DNA from: Anaeramoeba flamelloides
Lineage: Eukaryota; Metamonada; Anaeramoebidae
DNA length: 64,000 nt
Reading direction: 5' to 3'
Assembly (NCBI GenBank): GCA_027625915.1
Contig: JANTQA010000020.1
Location: forward strand, 1,054,001-1,118,000
Shown here: positions 11,424 to 24,467 of the stretch, one piece after another
How the letters are laid out: each line of letters opens with the position of its first letter
Position numbering within the stretch: the first letter of the stretch is position 1
The notes under the pieces: model-generated
Database searches by the model: none
What the model was told of the DNA's origin: nothing
Seen by the model: only the letters and a program-made list of their open reading frames with translations
Translations under genes and position numbers: made by a program

Positions 11424-11958
11424 AACTAAAATTCAAAATTTTCCACCCAGCTAAAAGGTTCCAAAGAATCACAATAATACAATTTAATTGAAATTTGAGA
11501 TAGTTTTGATTTTTGTAAAATATGAAAATCATTTTTTCATCTTTTAGTTTTTGTTTTCATTTCATTCTTTGAATTACGTAATTTGTTTCGTTGGATCAAA
11601 ATTTTTTATCAACAAGGTTTATATTAGGTTAAAGTCAAGTTGTTCAAAATAGAAGAACTCAAATAAAATTAGTTGGTGGTATCTAACCATTTGATCGATC
11701 AATATTCCTAATAGAATTTAAATAAATTTACTAATGTATTTTTTTGTTTTGCTCTCTCCAAAATTTTTAACACACCCATGATTTATTCGTATTGATAATT
11801 ATTTATTTATTGTTTTGTGAGTATTTTATTTTATAAAAAGGTGTTAACATTTAAATTCATGAATGATTTAAATTTGGTATTTGTTGGAGAATTCATTAAA
11901 TAAGGTTTTTTCTTCACGAATTGAATTTTGGTGTGTTAAAAAATAATGAATTGGGGTT
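11424..11958 (-). mobile_element. MITE family 1, diverged copy
   Basis: Flanked by TA at 11422-11423 and 11959-11960, and about 535 bp long. Interior landmarks GAATTACGTAATTTGTTTCG and TTTGATCGATCAA are the reverse complement of those in the copy at 4663. The ends (AACTAAAATTCAAAATTTTC and its partner ending GGGGTT) differ by several bases from that copy, so this is an older or separate subfamily. Confidence 0.7.
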
Positions 11959-11989
11959 TATTTAATTTTTTAAATATTTTTTTTTTCCA

Positions 11990-12388
11990 AGTTTTTTTTT
12001 TCCAAGTTATCAACCTGATTGGTTAGATAATGAATTTTTTTTTGAAATACTTAGATAATGCATCAAGTTTAGTTAAATGAAAATTCGAATACAATTAGTT
12101 GATATTATCTTATCATTTGATTGATCAACAATTCTTGTTGAAATTTGAACAAATTTTGTAATTCAATTTTTTGTTCGGCTCGTTTCATTTTTGAATCACT
12201 CGATAATTTTTTTTTTTTTTTTATGATCTTTTCTCTTTTGTTTGGAGAAAAATGGTAACAAATAAAAACATAAATACACTAGTAATGTAAACATGATTTA
12301 ATTTCAAGTTTTAAAAAATCCAATAAATTGACAATTTTTTTTTTGCATATTTTTGATTTTATGTACGCCCAAAGTATTAGAATGGGGT
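11990..12388 (-). mobile_element. MITE family 1, partial copy in tandem
   Basis: Landmarks TTGATATTATCTTATCATTT, GATTGATCAAC and the right end GTACGCCCAAAGTATTAGAA with GGGGTTA follow directly after the previous copy, in the same orientation. The left end is eroded. Another isolated end-like sequence (TTTTTGGAATGGGGTT) lies near 12520. Confidence 0.55.
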
Positions 12389-12777
12389 TAAATGAAAGAA
12401 TCATTTAATTTGCAAATGAGAGAATTTTGAAGTGACTAAATTTGTTACTTTCAATGAAAAGAGAGTCTGGAATAGATACAGTTATAAGAAATATTTAAAA
12501 GTCAATTTAGTTTTGGAAATTTTTGGAATGGGGTTCACATATCGATTCGAAAACAATCTCTAAAAATCTTGGTACTTTAATTTCATACATTTATTTATTT
12601 TTTTTATTATAAATCTTTCAGGTTTTTAGAAAAAAAAATAATTAAAAAAACAAATTAAAAAAAAAAAAAAATTAACATTTAATTATTAAGAGGGATTTCA
12701 ACTGTTTTAAAGAGTATTATTTATACATTTAATTGTAAAAGTTGAGATTTTTAGAATAATTTTTGAAAACATAAAAT

Positions 12778-15700
12778 TTAATCAAATAATCTATTTGTCA
12801 CTTTGAATAGATCGTCTTGTATTTCTTCAAAATTTTGTTGGAGAAAATTTTTCATGACATTCACAGCTTCTGCAACTTGCTCTTCATTAACAAGTGAATT
12901 TTCAATAGAAATTTCATCGACAAACATTCTATTCGAAATTTTCTCAAAGAATGTAAACATTGGTTTTTCATTTTCTTCGATAAAGGTATTAAATCCATAC
13001 ATATAGCTTTGTTCAGGAAATCTAACTTTATTGGAAATAGTTTGTATAATTTTACTTGTTTGAATCAATGCTCTTCTCATTGTTGGTGTAATTTTTTCAT
13101 CAAATATTTGATATTTTTCAGGAGAGGCAATAACAGGACAAATGAATCTTAAGAAAAAAAAGGCACCAACCGAAGTTAATTCCATTTCTGGGAATTTTTC
13201 TTTTGTTTCCTTTCGAATGAATCTACAAACTTCCCGGATAACAAGAGGTACTTGTTCTAAAGAATTAAAAATAAGATCAAAAAAATTCTTTGTTTTTTTT
13301 TTTAACTTTTCTCTATTAAAGGAAATATCATGATTTGGATCTTTGATTTTTTTTTGATCAACTTCTAGATCTTCGCAGTCTTCCAGTATCTTTTTGATAG
13401 GCTCTTTTAGAATGTTGATTAAATATTCTGTTCCAAAAAAATTACCTATCACATTTAATAATTTTGTTGCCATAGAGTTTCTTCTAAAAAGTGTCTCAGC
13501 AAGTTCTTTAAGAATAAAGGAGATATTTGTATTAAAAAAAGGGGGGAGAAAGTAACAAAAACAAAAGAAAAGTATAGGATATTTAATTAAAAAAGGTGAA
13601 AAAAAAATAATAAAAAATAAAAGATAAAACTTCTGGTTCGCCTTTATTCTTTTTAAAAATAAAGTAATTGATGATATTTTGATTTCAAAGTTTCAATATA
13701 TAGTTTCCCTCAAACTATTTTTTTCAGCAAGGAAATCAAAATTAAAAATTTTCATAAATGGTAAAATGTACCTGTTCGCTTAAAAATTTTTCCAGTTTTT
13801 CAACTAACAAATTTTTAATTGAAAATTTTTAATTATTTCTTTTTTAGTTCCAAACCAAACCAAATAAAAAAAATGATTATTTCCATTATTTTATATTTTA
13901 AAGTTTATTTTATTTTTTTTTTAATTTTCGGTGAGAATAATTAAAGCTTTTTGAGTTGTAGTAAGATAAATAGAGAAATCTGAAAATTAAACGTGATTTT
14001 TTTGAAAACTCTAAAGTCTACGAGGTGGTTGTAAGACATATAAACCCCATTTTATTTTAAGGTCACCGGTTTGAAATTTTTCTCTGCCTGTGAAAGGGAT
14101 TCTTTTTGTCAAAAAACTAAATATTAATGTGTTTTTTATTTGAAAATTTTAGAAAAGTAATTATTATTTTTATTTTTATTTGGGTTTTTCAATTATTTTC
14201 TATTGTTTGAATTGATGCTATAGAAAATTGTTCATATTAAACTTTTAATTTTAACAGATATAAATAAAAATCATTTTTCTCTTAATTCAATATTTATTGA
14301 AATTTTGTCTGAAAAAAAAATTGAAATTTCCAATTACTGTCTGTTTTTACTTGTTTCTGCTAATGATAAAATTAACAAATTTATTAAATGGCTTTTAATT
14401 ATCAATCAATGTTTTGAAATTTATATAACAAAATTTCTTATTTTAAAAATTTAAAAAAAAATATCAAAATCTTTTGAAAAAAATGTAAAAAAATATAATT
14501 ATTTTTTTTTACAAAGATCAAAAACAAATGAATAAATTTATTTATCTCTGCACTATTTTAAATTTTTATTTTTTAATGAAAATCTGGACTAAAGACAAAA
14601 AACAAAATAAATATATTAACATATCAATATCATTTTAATTTTTTTTATTTTATACTTGATGGAATTTAGTCCAATATGGGGCGCTCAATGGATATATATT
14701 ATTTATTTAAAAAAAGTGTTTCAAATTTATTGTAAAAAATATCTTTTAGTCAATTCTAATATAAATATTGAAATATTTAAAATTGATATTTATCATTTAT
14801 TTAATCCTAGGGTAAATCCAATTTGTTTTGTTTATATTAAAATACTTTGATTAAGGTAATAAAGTTTATGATTCAAATATTACCATTCCAGAAAAAAAAA
14901 TGTCAAATGGGAAAAAATTCCCCAATTGATTTTTAATTGTTAAATAGTAGTAGTAAAAGTTCTCATTATAAAATATTTTTTAGAGTGTTATTTTTCCCTT
15001 CATTTTAAAAATAATGACCACATGAGTTAAAATGGGATTTTTTTCTTAGAATTAAAATAGAATACAAAACATCAAATTATACCAAAATTTAAGCATGTTC
15101 AATTTTTGAATTTTAATTTAAAATGTAAACTTTAATAAAATTGACTTTTTTGGATTGTTTGATGTTCTGATTATTTTCGTATTTGCTGTAAAATTGTCTT
15201 TAAGAGTTTCAGCAATATGTTTTATTTCGGTTTGAGTAATTTCAATTTCAAATATCTTTATTGATCAGTGAAAAATAATTGAATATTATTTGAAATTTTT
15301 GTTTTCACTATCTATTTTACAATTAAAATCGATTTGAATTTTTTTTTCCCTTTTGTTAATTTTTTTCCTGAATTGTGAAATACTTTTGATTGAAAAATAA
15401 ATTGTACAAAATGGAAGTTAAAGTAATAATTTTTTCACCTTTATTATTTGTACACCAATAAACTTAACGACTGCGTTTGCAATTTGCCAAATTGTCTCTG
15501 ATTAATTTGTTTCCATCTCATATAAAATGTAAATGAATGATCTTTAAAATGTTCTTCAATTTGGATCAAAAAATCATTTTCTGTTGTATTTTCAAAATGA
15601 AAAATCAACAAGAAAATTTTGGGATAGGTAAACTCGATCACCCTTATTAAGAAACTTGAAAATGAAATTGAAAAATAATCACGATTTTCTAACCTTAAAA

Positions 15701-18416
15701 ACACTGTCATTCCAAACACTCTCAATAAATAACCCTAACTTTAAAAGATAAGATTGTCTCTGAGCTTTGACCATTAGGCTATGTTGAATTGTTACATTGT
15801 ATACAAAAATCTGAATAATGACGACAGAGAAGTTGTGATTTTGTCTTTGTTTTTTCTTGAATTGAATTTCCGCCCATAATTAAGAGGGGGGTGTTTACTC
15901 TATTTGCTTTTGGGACAGAGTACTAATTACCAAATATCAAAAGCACACTTCATATTTTTTTCGCGCTTTTTTTAAAAAATTGTTTTTATTTGAATCTTTT
16001 CTCTCAAAACACAGTTGTTAGTTTCATTAAAAATTCTGAAGGGGTTTTTGTGTAGGAAAAGCTTTGAAGAATTTTAAATGAAAAGATCTTATGTGAATTA
16101 AATTATACAAAAATTAGTCAGTTTTTTTGATTAAAAAAAAAAAATTGTTTCAGTTAAGGGTTTAGTCATTTACTGTGGATTTTTTCCATATTCAATGGGT
16201 GACTTGAAACCAAAAAAGGGTGTTGTAAAATAGCCCTTCTTTTGATTGTAAAAATTCAAATAACAAAAAAAAAAATTCCATTGGATCCCTTTGACAAAAA
16301 ATTCAATCAAAAAAATAAAAGTTTAAATGCATTATCAATTTCAAAAAATCGAATTTATAAAAAAAAAAAACAAAATTTATGGTTTCTTTTTTTAAATTTC
16401 CAAATGGCTAAATTTCTAAAATTTAAAACAAATCCTAGTCTTTAAGTACAGAATCAATTTAATTCGGTTTGATCTAATTTGTGGTTATTTTGTAACGCTC
16501 TGTATTTAACCAAGTAAGGATTTTGTAACATTCTTGAGAAAAAAACTTGTTTCATTTGAGAATAGAAAAAAAATGTAAAAAAAAAATCTTTGAGATCTCA
16601 AAAAGTTCCAAAGAGCGACACTTCAAAACTGGCATAGTTGTTTTCAAAATGATAATTTACAACAATTCAAATTCAAAATTGAGTGTCAACTATTTGGTGA
16701 TTTTTTCTCTAAAAATTTCCTCTTTTTTGCTTGTTGATTTTTGGAGATCGGTTGCGCTTGACTTATGTTAGATAGTTTTTGATTGTCAGTAGGAATTCAT
16801 TAAAATTACTAAAATTTTTTTTTCCATTTCTGAAAATTATTTTTAACCATAATGACTCGACCCTTAAGTCGAGGAAAAATAATCTTTCTTTTTTGGAAAA
16901 TGGGAATTTTAGTGGATTCTAATACAATGTCAAAAATACCGTTACCGTGTCTTTATCAAAATCTATCTTTGTTTGGAAAATAACAAAGGATTATTCTTCA
17001 AAAATTTTCAATCCTTTCCATTTTGGCCTTCTATGTCATTGTTTAAAACCCCTCAGCTTAACCCCCAAACGTAAAAAAAAATAAAACATGGAAACTTAGA
17101 AAATCTTCTACAAGGCGATAGGGTTCTAAAAATTGACTTCAATAGAAATTTTCTCAAAAAGCCGATTTTTGCCAACCTTCTTTTTCATTTTTTAATATCA
17201 AGAGAGAAAATTTTGGTAAAAATAAGTAATTTTTAACTTCACCGATCTTGCTGACAAAAAATTTGGGAGATTTATCTACCTCTAAATATTGATAAAAGCA
17301 CATGATACTATGAATTTCAATTGCAAAAGTAGTCCTTAAAATTCAAAAAGAAATTTGGTTAAATAAGTGTTGTTTCAAGAAAAATTTCTGTAATAGATCT
17401 TGAGCTATTTTTGTTGTTGAAACAACAAACCAAAAAATCAACAATTGAAATCCACAAAGAAATTTTTTTACACAAAAAATAAAAAGACAAATCTTTTGAA
17501 AAAATTCTTGTTTAAGAAAAAGAGACACTTGTGGTGTTGAAAAAAAACCAATTAATACAAGAAAGATCATTAAATACAAGTTTTTTCCATTTAAAAAATT
17601 AAAAAAAATAATTAGCTCAATGAACAAAATACAAAATGGAAAAAGATAAAATCAAGGGATCAAAAAAAAAAGAAAAAAGAAAGAAACAAAGAAAGAAAGA
17701 AAGAAATTACCCGTTTCGTTTATTTCGTTCATTATGGAAAATTTCAAAATTTCAAAAGAGATTTTTTTCGTTTCAAAAATGGTCCAAATGGCTTCGATCA
17801 CTGTATCATTTTTGCCGAATTTTTTGATTTTTTGAGAAATTGTCTCGAACAATTCCAACTCATCGTCTGTTATCACCTGGATTAACTGTTGTTGATCAAG
17901 ACTAAGGCGTTGCTCTTGATTTTTTTTTTTGCTAATTTTGGATCGTATTCCTTTTTTCTTATTGTCATCCTGGCTTGATCCGAACAAATTTTCCTCACTG
18001 CCAAGCCTTTTTGAATTGATTTGTGGTCGGTTCATTAAAAATTTGTTCAAATTCAGTTGCGCCATACTAAAACTTGAAGACTGCACAAGGCCTCTTTCAA
18101 CTCTTTTCACTTGTTGATCTTTTCGGTGATTTTTTTGTTTGTTGTTTGGGCTCCCTTGTTGTGTTGAGTTTAATTTTGATGATCTCTCTCTTGTTTCTGT
18201 TGCAATTTTTTTTTTCGTTTGCAATTGGCACGGCTGTTCAGAGTTTGTTTTTGAGGTGCCTGTTAATTCTTTGAGGAAAAGCTCGGTGAAAATATCGGAT
18301 TGGATTGCTTTATTTTCAGTTTCAAATCCTTTTTTGGGGAAAGAATACGATTTCCTTAAGCCTCTTTTTGTATTTCGAACAGCTCGTTGTTTTTGATTTT
18401 GATTTTGTTTTGACAT
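12778..18416 (-). CDS. RasGAP-domain protein, two exons across a 4.2 kb intron
   Basis: Exon 1 is 18416-17711 (706 bp) and exon 2 is 13505-12778 (728 bp), giving 477 residues. The start ATG directly follows an in-frame TAA. Residues 1-175 are low-complexity and basic (QNQNQKQ, NNKQKNHRKD). The RasGAP domain spans about 178-420: ITDDELELF opens it, EINET(235)-ELAETLFRRNS crosses the splice, R243 is the arginine finger, and FLRFICP (353-359) is the central motif. Exon 1 ends with one base (G|GTAATT) and exon 2 starts with two (TAAAG|AA), so they join in phase as Glu236. The spacing from EI to TLFR equals that in neurofibromin as I recall it. The protein should speed GTP hydrolysis on a Ras-family GTPase at membranes. 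No C2 or PH domain is seen. The exon join is inferred, not proven by RNA. Confidence 0.82.
13506..17710 (-). other. 4.2 kb intron of the RasGAP gene
   Basis: Donor GTAATTTC is followed by a (CTTT)n tract (seen as GAAA repeats at 17680-17705 on the plus strand); the acceptor is TTATTCTTAAAG. Inside are open stretches of doubtful status: 14255-14455 (+, peptide SANDKINKFIKWLLIINQCF), 14656-14850 (+), 16242-16445 (+), 16547-16771 (+) and 17343-17627 (-). None is recognisable. A more convincing coding block lies at 15444-15877. No transposon ends were identified with certainty. Confidence 0.65.
15444..15877 (-). CDS. Unrecognised coding block inside the RasGAP intron
   Basis: On the minus strand an ATG at 15877 opens MGGNSIQEKTKTKSQLLCRH. 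Further on, QRQSYLLKLGLFIESVWNDS and then ENTTENDFLIQIEEHFKDHS followed by FTFYMRWKQINQRQFGKLQT lie in other frames and end at a stop at 15444. Base composition and residue content look coding. Candidate introns of about 40 nt (GTATAC...CAAAG, GTTAGA...TTCAAG) would join the first parts, but I could not build a full model. It could be a nested gene or a broken one. I do not recognise the family. Confidence 0.35.
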
Positions 18417-18466
18417 TTAGTCAAGTAATGAGAAAGCAAAAAAATGAAAACAAATTTTTTTTCACT

Positions 18467-18662
18467 TTAACTTTTTATGTTTGGTTCTGGCAAACAATTA
18501 ATTATTAGCATTTTAGTTGTTAAAACGATTTTGGTGCTTTTTGTTTTCCCCAATCTTTTTCGAGTTTCGGATTTTGGTTTTGTTGGAAAATTAAACATTT
18601 TTGATTTTTCTTCAACTTTCATTAAAAATTCTTTCAAAAACTCACCTACAAAAATCAACTAA
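18467..18662 (-). CDS. Possible last exon of an unidentified upstream gene
   Basis: An open stretch after a possible acceptor (TTTTTGTAG at 18658-18666) encodes VGEFLKEFLMKVEEKSKMFN then FPTKPKSETRKRLGKTKSTK. It stops about 50 bp before the RasGAP start on the same strand. The composition is richer in G/C than the flanks. No upstream exon was found. Confidence 0.25.
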
Positions 18663-18689
18663 TTTCTGACACAAATATGTAAGATTATA

Positions 18690-18835
18690 ACTTTACTTTT
18701 AGAATTGGAACTTTGGTGTTTCTTTTAATTTTGCTTTCTGGAATTTTCTTTATTAAAGCATAATGAAAATTTAGTAGATTTATTTACCAAGAAACAGTTT
18801 TCCAATAGATTGAATTTTTCTGTTTGTGAAAAATA
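18690..18835. repeat. Repeat family F fragment (AATTGGGAACTTTG)
   Basis: TTTAGAATTGGAACTTTGGT and the following sequence resemble units at 59830, 59930 and 62825. It is one arm of a foldback repeat and diverged. Confidence 0.5.
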
Positions 18836-19129
18836 ATGTGATTAAAAACTCTCTTCACCTTTCCTAATCAAGTTTTTTTTGTGTAAAGGGATCATTTAAA
18901 TTCTTTGAATTCTTTAAAAAAACCTGAATGATTTTTCTTTAAAATTGAATTGGGAGATTTACTGTTTTATTTTATTTATGGGTTTTTTACTTTTTTGTAT
19001 TATTGTCAGAAGCTGACCTGCAATTTTTATTCTTATATTTTTTATTTATGCTGTAATGATCAAATAATAAAACATTGCAATAATTTGAGAAATAAAAAAT
19101 ATCGTAAAAAATTTTAATTAAAACAAAAA
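18836..19129. other. AT-rich interval, nothing seen
   Basis: No ORF, repeat end or RNA gene recognised. Confidence 0.5.
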
Positions 19130-21190
19130 CTTTTAAAATTTTTATAGGTATTGGTAATTTTGCCTGATCAGATTCTGAATTGTAAGATAGATACTAAAAA
19201 CCAAAGCCCTATCATTTTTGATCAGTCAGTTAATGTCTAATTTCTATAAAAACCTCTGAAAAAATCCAGTCTTTTCAAAAATCGAGTTTTTTTTTTTTCG
19301 AAAATATTACAAACTTAAAATTAAGGACTATTTATATTTTTATGTTATCCAACTGTTTAAATACAATAGCGAATCAATAACAGTGATTTAAAAGATTCTC
19401 AATTCAAGGAAAGTAAAATGATTGTACATTTTTGAATTTGTTATTGATAATTACGAAATGGTTTTTTTTCAAATACTTTATTGTAATTCTCCAACAACAA
19501 GCTAAAGGGAATCTAAAATCGATTAATTTTGATATTATCCACAGAAATCTCAAAATAATTTTAAACTTTAATAATATAATTGATGTGAAATATTCAGTGA
19601 TTGAAAATAAATTGAATAGACACATCTACATGAAAATTTCTTATTTGTATCTTAGAAATATTTAAATTTAGGATTTTGAAAGGACAAAACCTTTTAGATG
19701 TTATTTTCCTGAAAAAAATTAATTTTGTTAGTTAAAATTATACAAAAATTTTTATTTTTTGTTCTTATTTTTGTTCTAAGGAAAATTTTTTTTATATTGA
19801 CTATGATAATTAATTTTTTTAAATTTAGAAAAACTTGATGAATTTTTCAAACCTACCCCGGCAAAGTTGAGAAAATGTTTACATTCTAATTTCAATGGGT
19901 TCGAAAATCAAAAGAAACCAATTATTAAATTTCATTATCAAATTCCTTAAATCCGTTTATTTTGAAAACCAAAAACTTTTCTATTAATAATCTAGACAGC
20001 TCCACTGAAATAATCTATAACCGAAAGAGCAGGACAAATTAATTTTAAAATATATTTATTAAACTCAATCTTCAAAAAAGTATTAAAATATACCAAACCA
20101 TTAAATACCATTTATTGATTCTTTTGAATAATTCAATTTTTTTATTAGTATTGTATTAAATAAAAAAAATTTATGAACTTTTCTGATCTACATTTAATCA
20201 GTCATTTTTAGGAGTAAAATATATGTTTATTATTTTATTTTTGATCCAAAAAATCGTTTTCATAACTTTTTTAATCTCAAAAAATTTTCAAATAGAATTC
20301 TAAATATATAAATGTATTTTATTGTTAAAAAAAAATTTTGTAGCCTCATCCATATTTTCAGTTTTTTTATTGAAATTTGTAAGGCATTGTTTTCAACAAA
20401 AAATGTGTTATTTTTTTTTTCATTTTTAGCGAAATATTTCAACATACATATTTTGAAATAAATAATATGTGTCATTGATTCAATCAGTATTAATATTAAA
20501 CTTAATTTGATAATGTATATTATTTAATGATTCCACTATTAAAGATGATTATTTTATGATATGTAAAAAAAAAATCTCTCAGTTTTTTGGAAATACCTTA
20601 TATTATTTGCTACTTGAAGTGGAACCAGGAATTATTGGACTTTGAATACGCAAAAAATAAGTAACAGTTCACCCGAAAAAAGGATTTGATAAAACCTGAA
20701 GAGAAGATACTCAAACCAGTATTAAATTGTAACCAAATTCGTCTCGTAATTTTGAATTATTGGTATTGCTGTTTACAAATTTGCAAGGATAACCATAACA
20801 AAAAAAGCCCCAAAACAACCCAAAATAGACTGTACTTCAATATTAATTAAGATTTATCTAGAAATTGACCACCAAGTGTATCATACCAATCAAAAAATTG
20901 TTGAATTATTTCCTTTATCTTTTGTGATCCAGAATAACTATTAAATTTCAAAAATTTTCTGAAGTTAAAATTTGGTTAGATCAGATCAAAATTGTACATT
21001 GTTAGTAAAAAACTCCCTCCAAACAATTTATGATAAAACACAATTTCTTAGAGGGTTTTATTGGTATGAGATAATACTTGAGTTCTCAAAAATGAAAGGA
21101 CTTTGGTTTTTAGTACCAATTTTATAATTAAGAATCTGGTCAGGCAACATTACCAATACCCAAATTTAAATTTTATTGTTCTTCTGGATC
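19130..21190. mobile_element. Putative 2 kb element with long inverted ends
   Basis: Sequence from about 19147 (GGTATTGGTAATTTTGCCTG, ATCAGATTCTGAATTG, ACTAAAAACCAAAGCCCT) is the diverged reverse complement of 21100-21180, which reads ACTTTGGTTTTTAGTACC and GGTCAGGCAACATTACCAAT. The match continues inward to about 19265 and 21040, so the arms are at least 120 bp. The 1.8 kb interior has no recognisable transposase. Exact termini and target duplication are not visible. Confidence 0.5.
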
Positions 21191-22309
21191 TCAAGAGATA
21201 AAGAGTATAATTAGCCAATGTTTTGATTAGTAATACTCATGTTGTCGCTTAATTTTAGATCTTCCTTGAAAATAGGAAAAAAAAAAACAAAAAATAAAAT
21301 GTTAATTGGTTTCTACCATTATTAAAGGATTTTTTCTTTGAGTATTTTTCTTCAAAACAAATAAAGTAATATTTCTACTAAACATTCTCATATTGATTTC
21401 AAACTTACAAAAAAGGCATTTTCTTTGAAAGATCCATAACTATAGAATTGATTCAGAAAATAAAATTCTGTAATTAAAAATCGAAGTTTGAAATATTAGA
21501 AATTGAAAGATTTCATTTTTTTTTTATTTTGAAGCATAAATAAATGAATTAACAGTTAAAAAATGAAAAGTTAATAAATTTGACCCAAAATGGAAATTTC
21601 CAACTCAAAATTCTGTAAAAAAATTATAAATTTTAAATAGTAACAAAATCACTTGACTCGCTGTATTTTAAGTGAAAAAATCTATTTTAAAAAATAAAAA
21701 TATTATATTTTGACAACGAAATAGGAATAATCCTTAATTGGAAGTTTGATATTTTCGAAAAAAAAAAAACTCGATTTTTTATATGACCGGATTTTTTCAG
21801 AGTATTTTATTGAAATTGGATAACATTTATCATAAAAAAATAATAAATAATTTAATTGGAATTCCATGTTTTGTACCTGAACACTTGTATTACCAATATT
21901 GTACAACTAAAATATAAGATCAAGAAATTTACATTTCTCTTAAAAGATCAAAAGGGTGGCTATTACGATTGTAATAGTAATTGTTGAGTTGACTTGTATT
22001 TTTTTGTTATTTTATTACTAAAAGTGTTATGAAAGATTATTTTGGGATGTTGAAATAAAAAATTTTAAATTTTAAATTGAAAAAATAGGATGCAGTAATA
22101 TTTCCGAAAATACCAGAAAAATGGAAATTGTCGAAATTTTTTACAACAGCTTTAAAATATTTTTTTAATTACTTTTAAATCAATTAAATGTTTACATGCT
22201 AATGATTATGGTAAAATTTGGATTTTACTTTTAGACAAAAAATATTTTTTATTTCAAATTTTTATATGTTAAATTCTCTGAAGAATTTCAAATAATTTTT
22301 GGGTGTCTT
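21191..22309. other. AT-rich interval, nothing seen
   Basis: No coding segment or defined repeat. Short frames here are at chance level. Confidence 0.5.
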
Positions 22310-22720
22310 TTGGGGATGTTATTACTTGGCAGGGCCCAGGGGATAGGTAAAGTTGGATTAAACCAATTCATGTGATGGAATGAGAAGTTGAGTAAGATTT
22401 TATTTAAATTGAATTGTGCAGGGCGAAATAGGTGAGTGTACTATTAGATATTACTCTGTAATTTTTGGATGTCATTTAGAATGACAAGATAATCAATTCA
22501 ATTTTTTTTTTTGGTACTAATTCATAATTTAGCTTTGTATTTATTAAAACCTTTTCTCTCGTTTGTGAATATCTTTGGAAAATGGCCAAAAATATTACAT
22601 ACTTCTCTGGTACCAATTATTTTCAAACAAAATGGGTTGAATACTTTACATATAATCTTAAATTTTTTCAATCTGATGTTTTCAACAGAAAAACAAATGG
22701 TTTCCAATAAAATTCCTAAT
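22310..22720 (+). pseudogene. Possible Tc1/mariner transposase remnant
   Basis: GVFWGCYYLAGPRG at about 22300-22345 resembles the MVWGC..GPL block. About 300 bp on, NLKFFQSDVFNRKTNGF resembles the SPDLNPIENLW block at the expected distance. The region is richer in G than its surroundings and has many stops. The match is weak. Confidence 0.3.
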
Positions 22721-24467
22721 TAACTCTGATACTGAAACATTATAAAAAAATATCTGAAAACGTTTTTCAAATGGAGTTTATAAGTGGTTAAAATATTTTC
22801 AAGTATTTTCGATTTTGGGTTATTTTTGGCTAATTTGAGAGATTTGAAAAATTATATTTATTGAATAATATTTTTTTTTAGAATTCAAATCGAAAAAAAA
22901 AAACTTAAACTTAAAATAAAAATGTGAAGAGGACTTATTTTTTATTCTTTTTGACTTATTAAAAAACAATTTAATAATTTCAAACCATCCAAATTTGGTT
23001 TAAAGCTTGAAGTTTTGTAAGAATAATAATTTGTAATCGTAATAATTATAATATATATTTTTCTGTGCTCTATGATATGGAACCTAGTTCTACCTTTTTT
23101 TTAAGATTTTTTTGATATTTAGAGTTTGGAACTTTTGTTGATCTTATTTCAAATAATTATTTTTCTTGAAGGTTTTGAATTTGAAACATTTTTTGTTTGA
23201 TTTTTAAAACTTATCAATTTGAGATATATATTGCTACTATGATCATTTAATATTTCTCTTGAAGGTTGAAAACTGGATATTAACTCTGTAATTCTTATCT
23301 TTTTTATTTTTGAATATATTTTTTTTTTATTTATTTGTGTACATTGAGTAATAATTTTAATTATACGCTTTTGGTAATTCTTATTCAAATACAAAGGGAA
23401 AGTCTGTTTTAACTATTAATTTGCTATTAAATCATGTTTTAGTACAATTTTAAAAAATTAATTTTAAATATATTTTTCCAAAAGCCAAGTTCTTTTTCAA
23501 AAAAATGAAAATTAAGAGTATAATTATTAAGAAATTAAAAAAACACATATTGTCTTTTTTTTAACACTTTAATCAACTTTCATAGATACTATCTCCTGAA
23601 ATAATACTTTTTTTAGTACAAAAATTCATTTTTGAAGTACCTTAACTGTTATAGTCTTATTTTCCAAACCCCGATTAAAAATAAGATTACTAGAAGGTTG
23701 TGTTCCGTATACTTGATTTAAAAAACCCATTTTTGGTAAATTTTTAAAACGCAATACAAAATAAAAACTGAATTTAAATATCAAAACATAAAATCCCCAT
23801 TTATTGTACTGTTGATTGCATAATAAAAAGATCAATATTGTCTTTCAGCTGTCCAAAAAAATAATCACATCACATGATTTAAAATAAATCATTAAAATTT
23901 CTAATTCTCAAAAGAGAAATTAATAATTTTAACTTATAAACAGAAATAAAAGATTGAAATGTTAGATGATTTCTAAAATCCTTTTTTCAAACCGATTAAT
24001 AAAAATTTTGTTCTATTTATTTTGAAACAGATACTATCAGTGTGTATGAACATATTGTAATTTCATCTCCAAATTCAGATTTTGGAAACTAATTTTAAAA
24101 AGAATACATTTTTTAAAAAACCTACCCAACACTTAAAAATTATCTAAAGTTGTAGATCGATTAAGGAAGAACGTAAAGACCAAAGACTTTTACACACTTC
24201 AAAAGTTAATCTTTTTTCACTCATCAGATACTGGCAACCTTAAACCTTTTATCCAACCATAAAAATTATCTTACAATCTTATCAGCACCTAAGAAACTTA
24301 AAACAAAAAGTGTCTTGTTTTGAATATTCTTTCAAATTAACTATTAAGTTTTATCTCTGAAAAAGAATTTAATTCAATAGTTAACGATTTTTACCTTTCT
24401 TATAATTTTTTCATTTTTTGTAAAAAATCCTTTTTATTTAAATTTTTTTTTTATTTATTTTGAATCA
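22721..24467. other. Interval upstream of the bromodomain gene, nothing certain
   Basis: Two minus-strand frames (23149-23394 and 23626-23835, the latter with FLNQVYGTQPSSNLIFNRGL) are open but unrecognised and near chance length. No promoter motif stands out; the 40 bp before the ATG are nearly pure A/T. Confidence 0.4.

Noticed and set aside
12778-13505. RasGAP C-terminal part as a gene of its own, starting at MATKLL
   Set aside because: It would lack the arginine finger just upstream. The open frame continues into LFRRNS and joins the 17711 donor in phase.
16849-16870. Small perfect stem (CTCGAC / GTCGAG) as a structured RNA
   Set aside because: Six base pairs alone are not enough, with no repeat or neighbouring gene to give it meaning.
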